NCBI RefSeq assembly: GCF_900269665.1
Contig: NZ_LT985361.1
Coordinates: forward strand, 1,452,820-1,516,819
Direction: 5' to 3'
Length of the DNA stretch: 64,000 bases
Source: Nocardia suismassiliense
GTDB lineage: Bacteria; Actinomycetota; Actinomycetes; Mycobacteriales; Mycobacteriaceae
A program made the translations under genes and the position numbers. The notes beneath the pieces are model-generated. The model worked only from the letters and a program-made list of their open reading frames with translations, was not told where the DNA came from and did no database searches. Shown piece by piece: positions 26,998-36,235 of this stretch (position 1 is its first letter; each line of letters starts with the position of its first letter).

Positions 26998-29900
26998 ATG
27001 AGTACCGTACGGTTCCAGCGCCGCGCGCGCAGGGAGATGCCGCGCTCGCCCGGCGGCGAGGTCACGCTCCAGCCGCCGCCCGAGATCCCCCGGGTGACAC
27101 CCGGCAATCTGCTGATGAAGCTGATGCCGGTCGTGATGATCATCGGCATGGTCGGCATGATGGCGCTGCTGTTCACCCAGGGCGGCGGCATCGGATCGAA
27201 CCCGATGAGCATGATGTTCCCGCTCATGATGATGTTCTCGATGGTAGGCATGTTCGCAGGTCAGGGCGGCGGCAAGGGGGCCAAGGCCGCTGAGGCGAAC
27301 GAGGACCGCAAGGACTATCTGCGCTACCTCGACCAGGTGCGCCGGGACGTGGACAACACGGCCACCCAGCAGCGCGCCTCGGTCGAATGGAGCCACCCCG
27401 AGCCCGGCCTGATCTGGATGCTCGCCGGCACCAGCCGCATGTGGGAGCGCCGCGCGGGCGACAAGGATTTCTGCCACGCCCGCATCGGCGTCGGCGGCCA
27501 GCGACTGGCGACCCGCCTGGTCGCGCCGGAGACCGGACCGGTCGAAGAGCTGGAGCCGATCGCGGCCGTCTCGCTGCGCCGCTTCGTGCGCGCACACTCG
27601 ACCGTGCCCGATCTGCCGACCGCGATCGCGGTCAAGGGTTTCGCGACCATCGCACTGGACGGCGACCGGGTCGAGGCCAGGGACATGACCCGCGCGATGT
27701 TGTTGCAGCTGTGCATGTTCCAGGCGCCGGACCAGGTGCTCGTCGCGGTGGTCTGCGGCCCGGACACCGCGCGGGAGTGGGAGTGGACCAAGTGGCTCCC
27801 GCACACCCAGCACCCTGACGCGCAGGACGGCATCGGCACCCAGCGCATGTTCTACGGCTCGATCCGGGAGGCGATGGCCGGCCTGCAGCCGCTGCTCGGC
27901 AACCGGGTCCGCTACTCGCGTAACCAGCCTGCCAACGCGAACATGGTGCACATCGTCATCATCGTGGACGGCGGCTTGCTGGAGGCCGAAGAAGATCAGC
28001 TGCGCGAATCGGGCTACGAGGGCGTCACCATCATCGACCTGTGCGGGTACGCACCGCGGCTGGCGGTCTCGCGCGGCATCAAGATGATCGTGGAGAACGG
28101 CGAGTGCGTCGGCCGCGGTGCGACCGGTAACCAGGAGCGCTTCGCGCTGATCGACCGGATCAGCCCGCAGCAGGCGCAGCAGGTGGCCCGCAGGCTCGCG
28201 CCGTACCGGGCGGCGACCCAGCGCAGCAGCGACGTGGAAACCGATGACTCCGAGGTCATCTCGACCTGGAGCCAGCTGATGGGCCTCGGCGACATCGGCT
28301 CGTTCAACCCCGAACACGCCTGGCGTCCGCGCTACGGCCGGGAGCGGCTGCGGGTGCCGTTCGGCGTCGGCGCCGACGGCCTGCCGGTCGAACTCGATAT
28401 CAAGGAAGCCGCCGAGAACGGTATGGGCCCGCACGGCTTGTGCATCGGCGCAACAGGTTCCGGCAAGTCGGAGTTCCTGCGCACCCTGGTGCTCAGCTTG
28501 CTCGCCACCCACTCGCCGGACCAGCTCAACCTGGTGCTCGTCGACTTCAAGGGTGGTGCGACCTTCCTCGGGCTCGACAGCGTGCCGCACGTCGCGGCCG
28601 TCATCACCAACCTGGAAGAAGAAGCCGACCTCGTCGACCGCATGAAGGACGCGCTCGCCGGTGAGATGAACCGCCGCCAGGAAGTACTGCGCGCCGCGGG
28701 CAACTTCGCCAACGTCTCCGAATACGAGAAGGCCCGTGCGGCAGGCGCCGACCTGGACCCGCTGCCCGCCCTGTTCGTGGTGCTCGACGAGTTCTCCGAA
28801 CTGCTCACCCAGCACCCGGATTTCGCGGAACTGTTCGTGATGATCGGCCGGCTCGGCCGCTCGCTGCACGTGCACCTGCTGCTGGCCTCGCAGCGCCTGG
28901 AAGAGGGCAAGCTGAAGGGCCTGGAAAGTCATCTGTCCTACCGGATCGGCTTGAAGACCTTCTCCGCCAACGAATCCCGCCAGGTGCTCGGCGTGCCCGA
29001 CGCCTACAACCTGCCCAACAATCCCGGTGGCGGTTACCTGAAGTCGGACTCCGGCGAGATCGTGCGTTTCCAGGCGTCCTACGTCTCCGGCCCCTACGTC
29101 GGCGGCGGCTCGCAGCGCGACATCACCGTCGCCACCCAGTCCGGCGAAATCGACATCAAGGCCCGGCCGTTCACCGCCACCCACGTGGATTTCCGTGCGG
29201 TGGACCGGGTTCCGCTGCCCGCCGAGCCCAGCGCCGCCGACCAGCAGACCGACGACGGCGAGCAGGTCTCCAACGTGCACATGCTGGTCTCGCGGATCAA
29301 CGGCCACGGCCGTCCCGCGCACGAGATCTGGCTGCCGCCGCTGGACGAGGCACCCACGCTGGACCAACTGATCCCGCGCTCCATCCTCACCGGCGAATAC
29401 TCCGCGGTGGCCACGCTGCGCGCGCCGATCGGCATCGTCGACCGGCCGTACGACCAGCGGCGTGACCCGCTGGTGGTCGACCTGTCCGGTGCGCGCGGCA
29501 ACGTCGCCGTCGTCGGCGGCCCGCAGTCCGGTAAGTCGACCGCGCTGCGCACGCTGATCATGGCCATGTCGTTGACGCACACCGCCGAGCAGGTGCAGTT
29601 CTACTGCCTCGACTTCGGTGGCGGCACGCTGATGAGTCTGCAGGGCCTGCCGCATGTCGGTTCCGTCGCAAGCCGATTGGACGCGGACCAGGTTCGGCGC
29701 ACCGTCGCCGAGATGACCACCATCGTGCGGCAGCGCGAGGCCCGGTTCCGGCAGCTCGGCATCGAGTCGATGACCGAGTTCCGCAGGCTGCGTGCGATGG
29801 ATCCGTCCAGCAGCCCGGCCGCGACCGGCGCGCACGAGGATCCGTTCGGCGATGTGTTCCTGGTGATCGACGGCTTCGGCTCCATCCGCCAGGACTTCGA

Positions 29901-31032
29901 GATGCTCGAACAGGTGATCATGAACCTGGCCGTGCAGGGTCTGTCGTATGGCGTGCATATCGTCATCGCGCTGGCCGGTTGGCGAGAGGCACGGCCTGCG
30001 CTGAAGGACCAGATCGCCACCAGAATCGAGCTGCGCCTCGGTGATCCGATGGATTCCGACCTCGGGCGCAAGTTCGCCTCGATGGTTCCGCAGGCTCGTC
30101 CCGGCCGCGGTATGACGCCGGACTGCTTGCACATGCTGACTGCCCTGCCGCGCGTAGACGGCAGTTCGGACCCGGCCGATATCGGCCAGGCCGTTGCCGA
30201 GGCGGTGTCGACCATCGCGCGCCTGACTCCGGGCCGCCCGGCCCCGCCGGTGCGCATGCTGCCCGAGGAGCTGCCACGCGAGCAGCTGCTCTACCTGGCG
30301 GGCAACTGGCCGTCCCAGGTCGACCAGTCGGTCAAGTGCATGCGAATCCCGATCGGTATCAACGAAGCCGAGCTGGCCCCGGTCTACCTCGACTTCGCGG
30401 TGAGCCCGCACTTCATCGTCATCGGCGACACCGAGTCGGGAAAAACGACGCTGCTGCACTCGATCATCGAGGGCATCGCCGCGTCGAACACCCCGGACCA
30501 GGCGCGGATCATCATGGGCGACTACCGGCGTTCGATGCTCGGCATAGTGCCGGAGGGTTACCTCGCCGGCTACGGCTCGACCGCACCTCAATTCACGCAG
30601 AACATGGCCGATCTCGCCGCGTACGTCAGCAACCGGACGCCGGGTCCCGATGTGACGCCGCAGCAGCTGAAGGATCGCTCATGGTGGAGCGGCCCCGAGC
30701 TGTACGTCGTCGTCGACGACTACGACCTGGTGGCCACCTCCAGCGGCAACCCGGTCCAGGCGTTGGTGGAACACCTGCCGCACGCCCGTGACCTCGGCTT
30801 CCATCTGATCATCGCGCGGCGCTCCGGCGGCGCGGGACGTGCCATGTTCGAGGCGACGCTGGCCAGGATGAAGGACCTCGGGTCGGCCGGCCTGATCATG
30901 AGCTGCAGCCGGGACGAGGGTGTGCTGATGGGGACGACGCGGCCGAGCCCGATGCCGCCGGGCCGCGGCACCTACGTCACGCGCAACACCGAGGGTCTGA
31001 TCCAAACGGCCTGGATGCCGCCGCAAACCTGA
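26998..31032 (+). CDS. eccC: Type VII secretion ATPase EccC (fused EccCab)
   Basis: 1344 residues. Two membrane helices (about 40-85, with many methionines) are followed by a DUF-type stalk and three FtsK/SpoIIIE ATPase domains. Walker A motifs are GATGSGKS (about 484), GGPQSGKS (about 840) and GDTESGKT (about 1143); the first two keep the canonical GKS and the third GKT. This motor recruits Esx dimers through their C-terminal signal and drives export. It is the single-chain form, as in ESX-4. Its stop overlaps the next start (TGATG). Confidence 0.97.
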   Translation: MSTVRFQRRARREMPRSPGGEVTLQPPPEIPRVTPGNLLMKLMPVVMIIGMVGMMALLFTQGGGIGSNPMSMMFPLMMMFSMVGMFAGQGGGKGAKAAEANEDRKDYLRYLDQVRRDVDNTATQQRASVEWSHPEPGLIWMLAGTSRMWERRAGDKDFCHARIGVGGQRLATRLVAPETGPVEELEPIAAVSLRRFVRAHSTVPDLPTAIAVKGFATIALDGDRVEARDMTRAMLLQLCMFQAPDQVLVAVVCGPDTAREWEWTKWLPHTQHPDAQDGIGTQRMFYGSIREAMAGLQPLLGNRVRYSRNQPANANMVHIVIIVDGGLLEAEEDQLRESGYEGVTIIDLCGYAPRLAVSRGIKMIVENGECVGRGATGNQERFALIDRISPQQAQQVARRLAPYRAATQRSSDVETDDSEVISTWSQLMGLGDIGSFNPEHAWRPRYGRERLRVPFGVGADGLPVELDIKEAAENGMGPHGLCIGATGSGKSEFLRTLVLSLLATHSPDQLNLVLVDFKGGATFLGLDSVPHVAAVITNLEEEADLVDRMKDALAGEMNRRQEVLRAAGNFANVSEYEKARAAGADLDPLPALFVVLDEFSELLTQHPDFAELFVMIGRLGRSLHVHLLLASQRLEEGKLKGLESHLSYRIGLKTFSANESRQVLGVPDAYNLPNNPGGGYLKSDSGEIVRFQASYVSGPYVGGGSQRDITVATQSGEIDIKARPFTATHVDFRAVDRVPLPAEPSAADQQTDDGEQVSNVHMLVSRINGHGRPAHEIWLPPLDEAPTLDQLIPRSILTGEYSAVATLRAPIGIVDRPYDQRRDPLVVDLSGARGNVAVVGGPQSGKSTALRTLIMAMSLTHTAEQVQFYCLDFGGGTLMSLQGLPHVGSVASRLDADQVRRTVAEMTTIVRQREARFRQLGIESMTEFRRLRAMDPSSSPAATGAHEDPFGDVFLVIDGFGSIRQDFEMLEQVIMNLAVQGLSYGVHIVIALAGWREARPALKDQIATRIELRLGDPMDSDLGRKFASMVPQARPGRGMTPDCLHMLTALPRVDGSSDPADIGQAVAEAVSTIARLTPGRPAPPVRMLPEELPREQLLYLAGNWPSQVDQSVKCMRIPIGINEAELAPVYLDFAVSPHFIVIGDTESGKTTLLHSIIEGIAASNTPDQARIIMGDYRRSMLGIVPEGYLAGYGSTAPQFTQNMADLAAYVSNRTPGPDVTPQQLKDRSWWSGPELYVVVDDYDLVATSSGNPVQALVEHLPHARDLGFHLIIARRSGGAGRAMFEATLARMKDLGSAGLIMSCSRDEGVLMGTTRPSPMPPGRGTYVTRNTEGLIQTAWMPPQT

Positions 31033-32492
31033 TGGTTACCGTCGAGCTGGTGGTCACCGACACACGCGTCTGGGCGCGTGGCGCGACGACGCACTGGGAC
31101 GTGGCGCCGTCGATCGTGCTGGGCAGCAACGGGTTCGACCTGGTGGTCGGTGAGTCGCTGGCCCCGCCGACCCAGGTGAGTTCCGTGGTGCAGTACGTGC
31201 CCGCCGAGGCCGTCGCGTTGCTGCCGCGCGTCCCGTCCGTGGTCGACGGGCTGATCGCGGTGTTCGGCGCCGTGCTGGAGAACCTGCGCGTCAGCGCGCC
31301 GTGTGAGCGGATCACGGTGATCTGTCCGACGGAATGGGGTGCGTCCCGGCGTTCCGTGCTCGACCAGGCGGCTCGGCGGTTCACCGCGGACGTGGTGTTC
31401 GAAGAGTTGGCGGTGCGGGCCGTCGCGTCGGACGAGGGCACCAGTCACAGTCGTCGCACGTTGGTGCTGGAATTCGGTGCGCTCACCACCACGGCCAGCA
31501 CGGTCATCCGCAGCCATCAGGGTGTGCACATCGAATCGTGCGAGCACGCGCCAACTCTCGCGCTCGCCGAGATACTGCCGGAATCCAGCGGCTTCACCAC
31601 CCTGTGCGCGCTGCTCGACCGGCTGCTCGATGGTCAGCCTGCCGATCTGGCGCAGTCGGTGGGTGTCACCGACGCGGCGAAACTCGGTGTACTTCGCGCG
31701 GCTGTGCAGCAGCGGTGCGGGCCTGGTGTCGCGCTGCGGGCGCTGACCGGGCCCGATCTGATCCGTGGCCAGCAGACCGAACCGATCCAGCAGCCGGAGT
31801 TACCGACCGCGCTGCCGCAGACCGAATGGATGCAGCCGCTGCGCGAACGTGCTGCGGCGCAACAGCCTCGGCGCAACGGGCTCGGTTATGTGGGTGCGGC
31901 GGTTGCTGCGATCGTCGTTGTCGGTGTCGCTATTGTCGGCGGGGTTGTGCTGTTGAACGGACCCGATGACGGTCCGACTGCCGCGCCTGGCACTATCTTG
32001 GCGCCGAGTAGCGAATCGGTGCCGAGCAGTACCATCGGCCCACCGAGCAGTACCGTTGCCGTCGGGCCGGAAACCTATGGGCGCATTCGTTTTCAGGTGC
32101 CGGATGGTTGGCATATGGCGTCGGCTCCCGACGCTGGTGGTAGGTCTCGGGTCGAACTTTCCCCGGATGATGGTGCCCGGCTACGTGTCACAGTGACGCA
32201 AACGCCGGTAGCGCCGGGGTCGAGCTATGAACAGGTTGCGGCGCGGCTCGAGACGCAGATGAAGCAACGGCCGGCCGGGGTGATGTCCGAGCTGAAACGC
32301 GATGTCGTCTACGGGGGGCGCTCCACTCTGGCGTACACCGAGCGGCCCGGTGACGGTTCAACTGTCCGCTGGCATGTGTTGCTGGAGTATGGAATTCAGG
32401 TCAGCATCGGCTGCCAATATGCCGACAATAATTGGCAGGCGCTGTCGACCACGTGTGAGAACTTCGGTAGTTCGGTTCGCGTCATTCCCTGA
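31032..32492 (+). CDS. Type VII secretion-associated protein, Rv3446c family
   Basis: 486 residues. The N-terminal ~250 residues resemble a degenerate actin/Hsp70-like fold (VTVELVVTDTRVWARG start, then SAPCERITVICPTEWGASRR). One membrane helix lies at about 285-310 (GYVGAAVAAIVVVGVAIVGG). A Ser/Thr/Pro linker and a ~140-residue extracytoplasmic domain follow (FQVPDGWHMASAPDAGGRSR). This matches the Rv3446c-type protein encoded next to eccC4 in mycobacteria. Coupled to eccC by a one-base stop/start overlap. Its molecular role is not known to me. Confidence 0.83.
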   Translation: MVTVELVVTDTRVWARGATTHWDVAPSIVLGSNGFDLVVGESLAPPTQVSSVVQYVPAEAVALLPRVPSVVDGLIAVFGAVLENLRVSAPCERITVICPTEWGASRRSVLDQAARRFTADVVFEELAVRAVASDEGTSHSRRTLVLEFGALTTTASTVIRSHQGVHIESCEHAPTLALAEILPESSGFTTLCALLDRLLDGQPADLAQSVGVTDAAKLGVLRAAVQQRCGPGVALRALTGPDLIRGQQTEPIQQPELPTALPQTEWMQPLRERAAAQQPRRNGLGYVGAAVAAIVVVGVAIVGGVVLLNGPDDGPTAAPGTILAPSSESVPSSTIGPPSSTVAVGPETYGRIRFQVPDGWHMASAPDAGGRSRVELSPDDGARLRVTVTQTPVAPGSSYEQVAARLETQMKQRPAGVMSELKRDVVYGGRSTLAYTERPGDGSTVRWHVLLEYGIQVSIGCQYADNNWQALSTTCENFGSSVRVIP

Positions 32493-32525
32493 ATTCGGGT
32501 GTGTCGGCACCGCGACACTTCACAT

Positions 32526-32566
32526 AATTCGGGCCCCCGGCAAAGAGCTTGCCGGGGGCCCGAATT
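32526..32566. terminator. Bidirectional terminator between the Rv3446c-like gene and esxT
   Basis: An 18-bp perfect stem (AATTCGGGCCCCCGGCAA / TTGCCGGGGGCCCGAATT) with a 5-nt loop lies between convergent genes. A/T-rich ends on both sides suit both directions. Confidence 0.9.
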
Positions 32567-32581
32567 GGCCGAGACAGGATC

Positions 32582-32884
32582 TCAGAAAAGGCCTGCGAGG
32601 CTGGTGTCGGTGGCCTGCAGATCGCTATTGCCGGTGCTGACAGCCCGACCAGCGGTCTCCAGCGTGGCGTTCAGCTGGGTGACGCTGGTGTTCCACTGCG
32701 ACTGGAGCATGGCGAACGCGTCGTTCGCATCACCCTTCCAGTAGTTGGTCACGAAGTCGGTGACCTGCTTGTGGAAATCCTCGAGCATGCTCGTGATGTT
32801 CCGCGCTTCGGCCACGATGGACTGAGCGCCTTCTTCGACCGAGCCGAAGTTAGAGGCAATTGTGCCTGGATCGTTTGCTGCCAT
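32582..32884 (-). CDS. esxT: WXG100-family secreted protein EsxT-like
   Basis: 100 residues, a helical hairpin with the turn motif W49-K-G51 (TNYWKGDAND). There is no signal peptide, as expected for a T7SS substrate. Length equals M. tuberculosis EsxT. It follows esxU by 45 bp on the same strand; the two should form a heterodimer exported by the EccC motor. A C-terminal YxxxD/E export motif is not obvious here and may be supplied by the partner. Confidence 0.9.
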   Translation of the reverse strand: MAANDPGTIASNFGSVEEGAQSIVAEARNITSMLEDFHKQVTDFVTNYWKGDANDAFAMLQSQWNTSVTQLNATLETAGRAVSTGNSDLQATDTSLAGLF

Positions 32885-32929
32885 CTGGAGCTTCTCCTTG
32901 GTATCTGGTGGTTCGGCTGACCGAGTCGA

Positions 32930-33247
32930 TCAGGGAAGCGTCAGGCTGGAAGCCTGTTGCGTCACCTGCTGGGCGAACTGCTCGTCCTGTGCTACGAAGG
33001 CCTGACCGGCCTTCCTGAGGTTGTCGGCAGTCTGGTCCAGTGCGTCGTTCAGCTTTCGTGCCTGGGCGAAGTAGTTGTCCATGAGCGAATCGAAGGCAGC
33101 TCGGGCCTGACCGCTCCAGCTCTGAGTGGTCATGTCCGACTTGATGTCCAGCGCGCTGATCCTGTCCATCAAATCTTTGTGCCGATCCCTGCAGTTCTTC
33201 TCGAACGCCGTGATCGCTTCGTGGTTCGCTTGAAGCTGTCCTGCCAT
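32930..33247 (-). CDS. esxU: WXG100-family secreted protein EsxU-like
   Basis: 105 residues from ATG 33247 behind GAGAGGAGCC. The helix-turn-helix motif W44-S-G46 (TTQSWSGQARAAFD) is clear. Length equals M. tuberculosis EsxU. It is first in the esxU-esxT pair, in the same order as Rv3445c-Rv3444c. A longer in-frame extension upstream lacks family similarity. Confidence 0.9.
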   Translation of the reverse strand: MAGQLQANHEAITAFEKNCRDRHKDLMDRISALDIKSDMTTQSWSGQARAAFDSLMDNYFAQARKLNDALDQTADNLRKAGQAFVAQDEQFAQQVTQQASSLTLP

Positions 33248-33631
33248 TTCGGCTCCTCTCGGTTTCCCGTCTCGGCCAACGGCAGAAGCCCCCAGTTGGC
33301 CTGTACATCTGATTGGACGCTCGATAGGTCTGATCGGTTCCATCCGACTCGAGAAAGTTTGGATCTCCCCCTACGAAGATCAGACCCAGCGTCCTTTACG
33401 CAGCTCGTCCATGCTTTCGGGGCCGCGTGGGCCGCTCGTCAGGCCATGGACGTAATCACGTTGGCATGATTGCAACGCCAGCGCTCGGCTCCCCTCCTTC
33501 CCCCTGCTCGCTGATGTCTTGACTGGCGAGTGGGCTGGCTGCTTGTACCTTACCCAACCACTATGGCTCCCGCTACAGCAGATCGTGGGTATATCGGCCA
33601 GGAACGCATCGAGAGGCGGAGGGCCGACGTG
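33248..33631. promoter_or_regulatory. Intergenic region upstream of esxU
   Basis: 384 bp between esxU and the stop of the next lipoprotein gene, both on the minus strand. I see no convincing gene. It should contain the esxUT promoter. I could not identify boxes or an operator. Confidence 0.4.
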
Positions 33632-34891
33632 CTACTGGCTGTTGGCGAGCAGAGCGTACTGAGCTGCCGCTCGCTGCTGTGCGTCCTGCAGTTGAGTGCT
33701 CCAGACATAGCCGACGTAGTTGCGGTACCGAACGGTGCAAACCCAGTCCTTGACGTACCTATCCGATGGAATCTCGGCGCATTTGCTGTCAGGAACCCTG
33801 GGCGGTGCCTGGCCGGTATCAGGCGCGTCGAGAATCATCGACCAAAGCGTCTGGGCCGTATCGATGTCCCGTGTTCGGATCAGGATGGCTCCGTCCAAGA
33901 ACCTGCCGATACCCTTGCCGAAACTCTGCGCGATTCCGCTGGTGTAGCTGTTCGTCGACGGCGAGTAGGCGCCCGAGAGGATGAAACGTTCGCCGTGTGC
34001 GTAAAGATTCTTAGCCGCTGTGCGGTCGGTCTGCCAATGCAGGAATCCTTGCAATTCGTATGCCGCAAGGCTGCCGACACTGGGTACGCCGTTCTTGTCC
34101 GGATTGAGGACTCGGCGGATTACGCCCTCGGGGTCGAGGTCCAATCGCAGGGCCTGTTCGGCCGACAGTGGCGCTAGGGTGTCGAGCATCGGCAGTTGTG
34201 CTGCGTAGACCTTCTCGACAAGGGTGGTCAGGTCGGCGAGGTCAGGCTTGGGGGTAGAGATGAATGTACTGACCACATAATTCCCGTGTGCGACGACCGA
34301 ACCGATTGTCGGAGTTCCGGGGCGCCAATGGGAATGCGCCCGTGGGTACGCCGCCAGCGGTACGCGCTCATTCTGGTCCGGAGCTACTGCGAAATCAGCC
34401 TCTTCGAACTCGGCCGCAGCCCGGTCCGCGTACTCGGGGTCCGGGAATTGCATGACCGTCACGGTGGTGAGTGTCGAGTCAGGCGGCACGGCCACGTGCG
34501 GATCCGCCTTGAAATCGCTACTGCCGGAGGCGAAGCCGAACAACATCTTGTTCCGAGCCGCGATCGGCACGTTCTGTTCCGCGAGGACGTTCTTGACATC
34601 GTCGGGCTTGGTGATTTCCTGCACGCCGGTGCCGTAGCGCAGCTTTGCGTCGATATCAATGCCTGTCACTACATGGTTGGCCAGACGCGAGACGGCCAGC
34701 GAGTTCCCGCTGCGCACCGAGTGGATGTATTCGAAGTACGAATCCAGCGGCTCCGTGGAATATTGGCCGACGTCGAACGTGCGGACGTCTACCTCACCGG
34801 GCCGCGGTGTCCCGGTCATCGGTGCGCCGCACCCGGTGACGATGACCAGAATGAGGGCAGCGGACGCGTGCCGCATACGTCTGTTGAGCAT
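33632..34891 (-). CDS. Secreted lipoprotein, subtype A, copy 1 (DUF7373-like family)
   Basis: 419 residues. The signal ends in a lipobox-like VTGCGAP. Subtype A features: MTGTPxPGEVDVR after the lipid anchor, FDVGQYSTEP, a middle YPRAHSHWRPGTPTIGS, and a C-terminal pair of cysteines (KCAE ... WVCTV) before a tail of the pattern QQRAAAQYALLANS. It starts 5 bp after the subtype B gene at 34897-36087, so the two are coupled. I believe it belongs to the nocardial lipoprotein family named DUF7373. Function unknown. It carries a ~20-residue insert (SPSTNSYTSGIAQSF) absent from the other copies. Confidence 0.78.
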   Translation of the reverse strand: MLNRRMRHASAALILVIVTGCGAPMTGTPRPGEVDVRTFDVGQYSTEPLDSYFEYIHSVRSGNSLAVSRLANHVVTGIDIDAKLRYGTGVQEITKPDDVKNVLAEQNVPIAARNKMLFGFASGSSDFKADPHVAVPPDSTLTTVTVMQFPDPEYADRAAAEFEEADFAVAPDQNERVPLAAYPRAHSHWRPGTPTIGSVVAHGNYVVSTFISTPKPDLADLTTLVEKVYAAQLPMLDTLAPLSAEQALRLDLDPEGVIRRVLNPDKNGVPSVGSLAAYELQGFLHWQTDRTAAKNLYAHGERFILSGAYSPSTNSYTSGIAQSFGKGIGRFLDGAILIRTRDIDTAQTLWSMILDAPDTGQAPPRVPDSKCAEIPSDRYVKDWVCTVRYRNYVGYVWSTQLQDAQQRAAAQYALLANSQ

Positions 34892-34896
34892 GCGGC

Positions 34897-36087
34897 TCAC
34901 TTCGCCTTCGTGAGAATCGCGTACTGCGCCGAGATCCGCTGATGCACATCGATCAGCTGATCCGACCATACTTCCGCGGTATAGCGGTCATAGGACGCGA
35001 CGCAATGAAATCTTGGGACGAAAATATCCTTCGCACGGAACTCGTCGCAGCGCGCATCTGGAAGGTTCTTCGGTGAATCGATCCGGCGTTTCAGCTTGCT
35101 CAGTGTGCTGTGGCCTTCTCGGATAAGTTGCGCGCCTTTTGGATTCGCAGCACGGTAAACGTTTCCGGCATAGTTCGCCATCCAGTCCACCCCCGCCTCC
35201 TCGAATAGCTTCTTATCGCTTACCGGGTGATCACTCATATGGAGAGCGCCGGTGCGGTCGTACAGGCCGGGAGGGTTGCGCCAACCGTCTTCGTTCGGTC
35301 GTGGAAGCGAGCGGCCGAGCATGCCGTCGCGGTCCAGGGGGATATCCGTCAGCTTGTCGAGTGGCGTCGGGCGGAACTCACGCAGCCGCGTACCGACCGT
35401 ATCGATGCTCTTCTCCGCGAGGTCGACCATGCCCGGCAGGTCCGCGGTGCCCAGCAGCTTCTTGGCTTCATCCTGAATTGTGGTGTAGATGACGTACTGT
35501 CCGGTCGCCCGAAACGAGATCAACTCCGGTGTTCCTGGTTTCCGGAACGCGAGAGCATCGTGATGTTTGTTGAGGCTGACCGGTTCGCTCGAACCGTTCT
35601 TCGCGGCAACGGCCTCCGCGAGAGCTGTAGCAGCCAGCTCGGCGGCCTGCTGGTCGGAGAACAACAGCACGATATTTTCGAGGCTGGTCGCGATCAGGAT
35701 GTCCTTGTCGGAATATCCGAGGCTGTAGAAACCTGCGATGAAGCCCGGTGTTCTTGCTCGAAAGTCGTCAGCGGAAAGCAGTAGGGTATATACGCTTTCG
35801 ATGAATGCCAGCGTAGTGCTTGTATCCGAGCCGGACTGGATGGTGAATCGGGGGTCGATGTCCATCGGCAACGGGACGAAGCTGGCGAGGCGCTGACCTT
35901 CGCTGACTCGTGCGCGGTCGAGTCCGGGCTTGCCGATCTCACGTGGTGCGGTCGCGTAGCTACCGACATCGAGCTGGCTGATATCAACGGCAGGCGCCGT
36001 CGGCGGTGGGGAATCCGACCCGCATCCCGCCGTGCCCACGGACAGTGCAGCCAGTCCAACTGCCAGCGTTCTGAGTGCTCTCCGCAT
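34897..36087 (-). CDS. Secreted lipoprotein, subtype B, copy 1 (DUF7373-like family)
   Basis: 396 residues from ATG 36087, preceded by GGAGGGAACG. The lipobox-like end of the signal is GTAGCGS. Subtype B is marked by a Pro-rich linker and VDISQLDVGSYATAPREIG, then an FVPLPMDIDPRF stretch close to that of the copy at 39083-40297. The two C-terminal cysteines (RCDE ... FHCVASY) and the tail DVHQRISAQYAIL are shared with all five relatives. It lies 148 bp downstream of the kinase gene on the same strand. Confidence 0.78.
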   Translation of the reverse strand: MRRALRTLAVGLAALSVGTAGCGSDSPPPTAPAVDISQLDVGSYATAPREIGKPGLDRARVSEGQRLASFVPLPMDIDPRFTIQSGSDTSTTLAFIESVYTLLLSADDFRARTPGFIAGFYSLGYSDKDILIATSLENIVLLFSDQQAAELAATALAEAVAAKNGSSEPVSLNKHHDALAFRKPGTPELISFRATGQYVIYTTIQDEAKKLLGTADLPGMVDLAEKSIDTVGTRLREFRPTPLDKLTDIPLDRDGMLGRSLPRPNEDGWRNPPGLYDRTGALHMSDHPVSDKKLFEEAGVDWMANYAGNVYRAANPKGAQLIREGHSTLSKLKRRIDSPKNLPDARCDEFRAKDIFVPRFHCVASYDRYTAEVWSDQLIDVHQRISAQYAILTKAK

Positions 36088-36235
36088 CGTTCCCTCCATC
36101 GACCGGCAAGGGGAGGACGAGCCAGCGAGCAGCGATCCCCCGGGTATACGTCCGCGTGCTGGTCACCCCTGCGCGGCTACGTATCGCAGACGGCAACATA
36201 ACACCCGGGACCGTTGCCCCGCGACACCGCTCGAC

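Noticed and set aside
26755..30591. 1278-residue minus-strand frame opposite eccC
   Set aside because: Mirror of codon bias in a very long GC-rich gene; EccC on the plus strand has three P-loops and full family layout.
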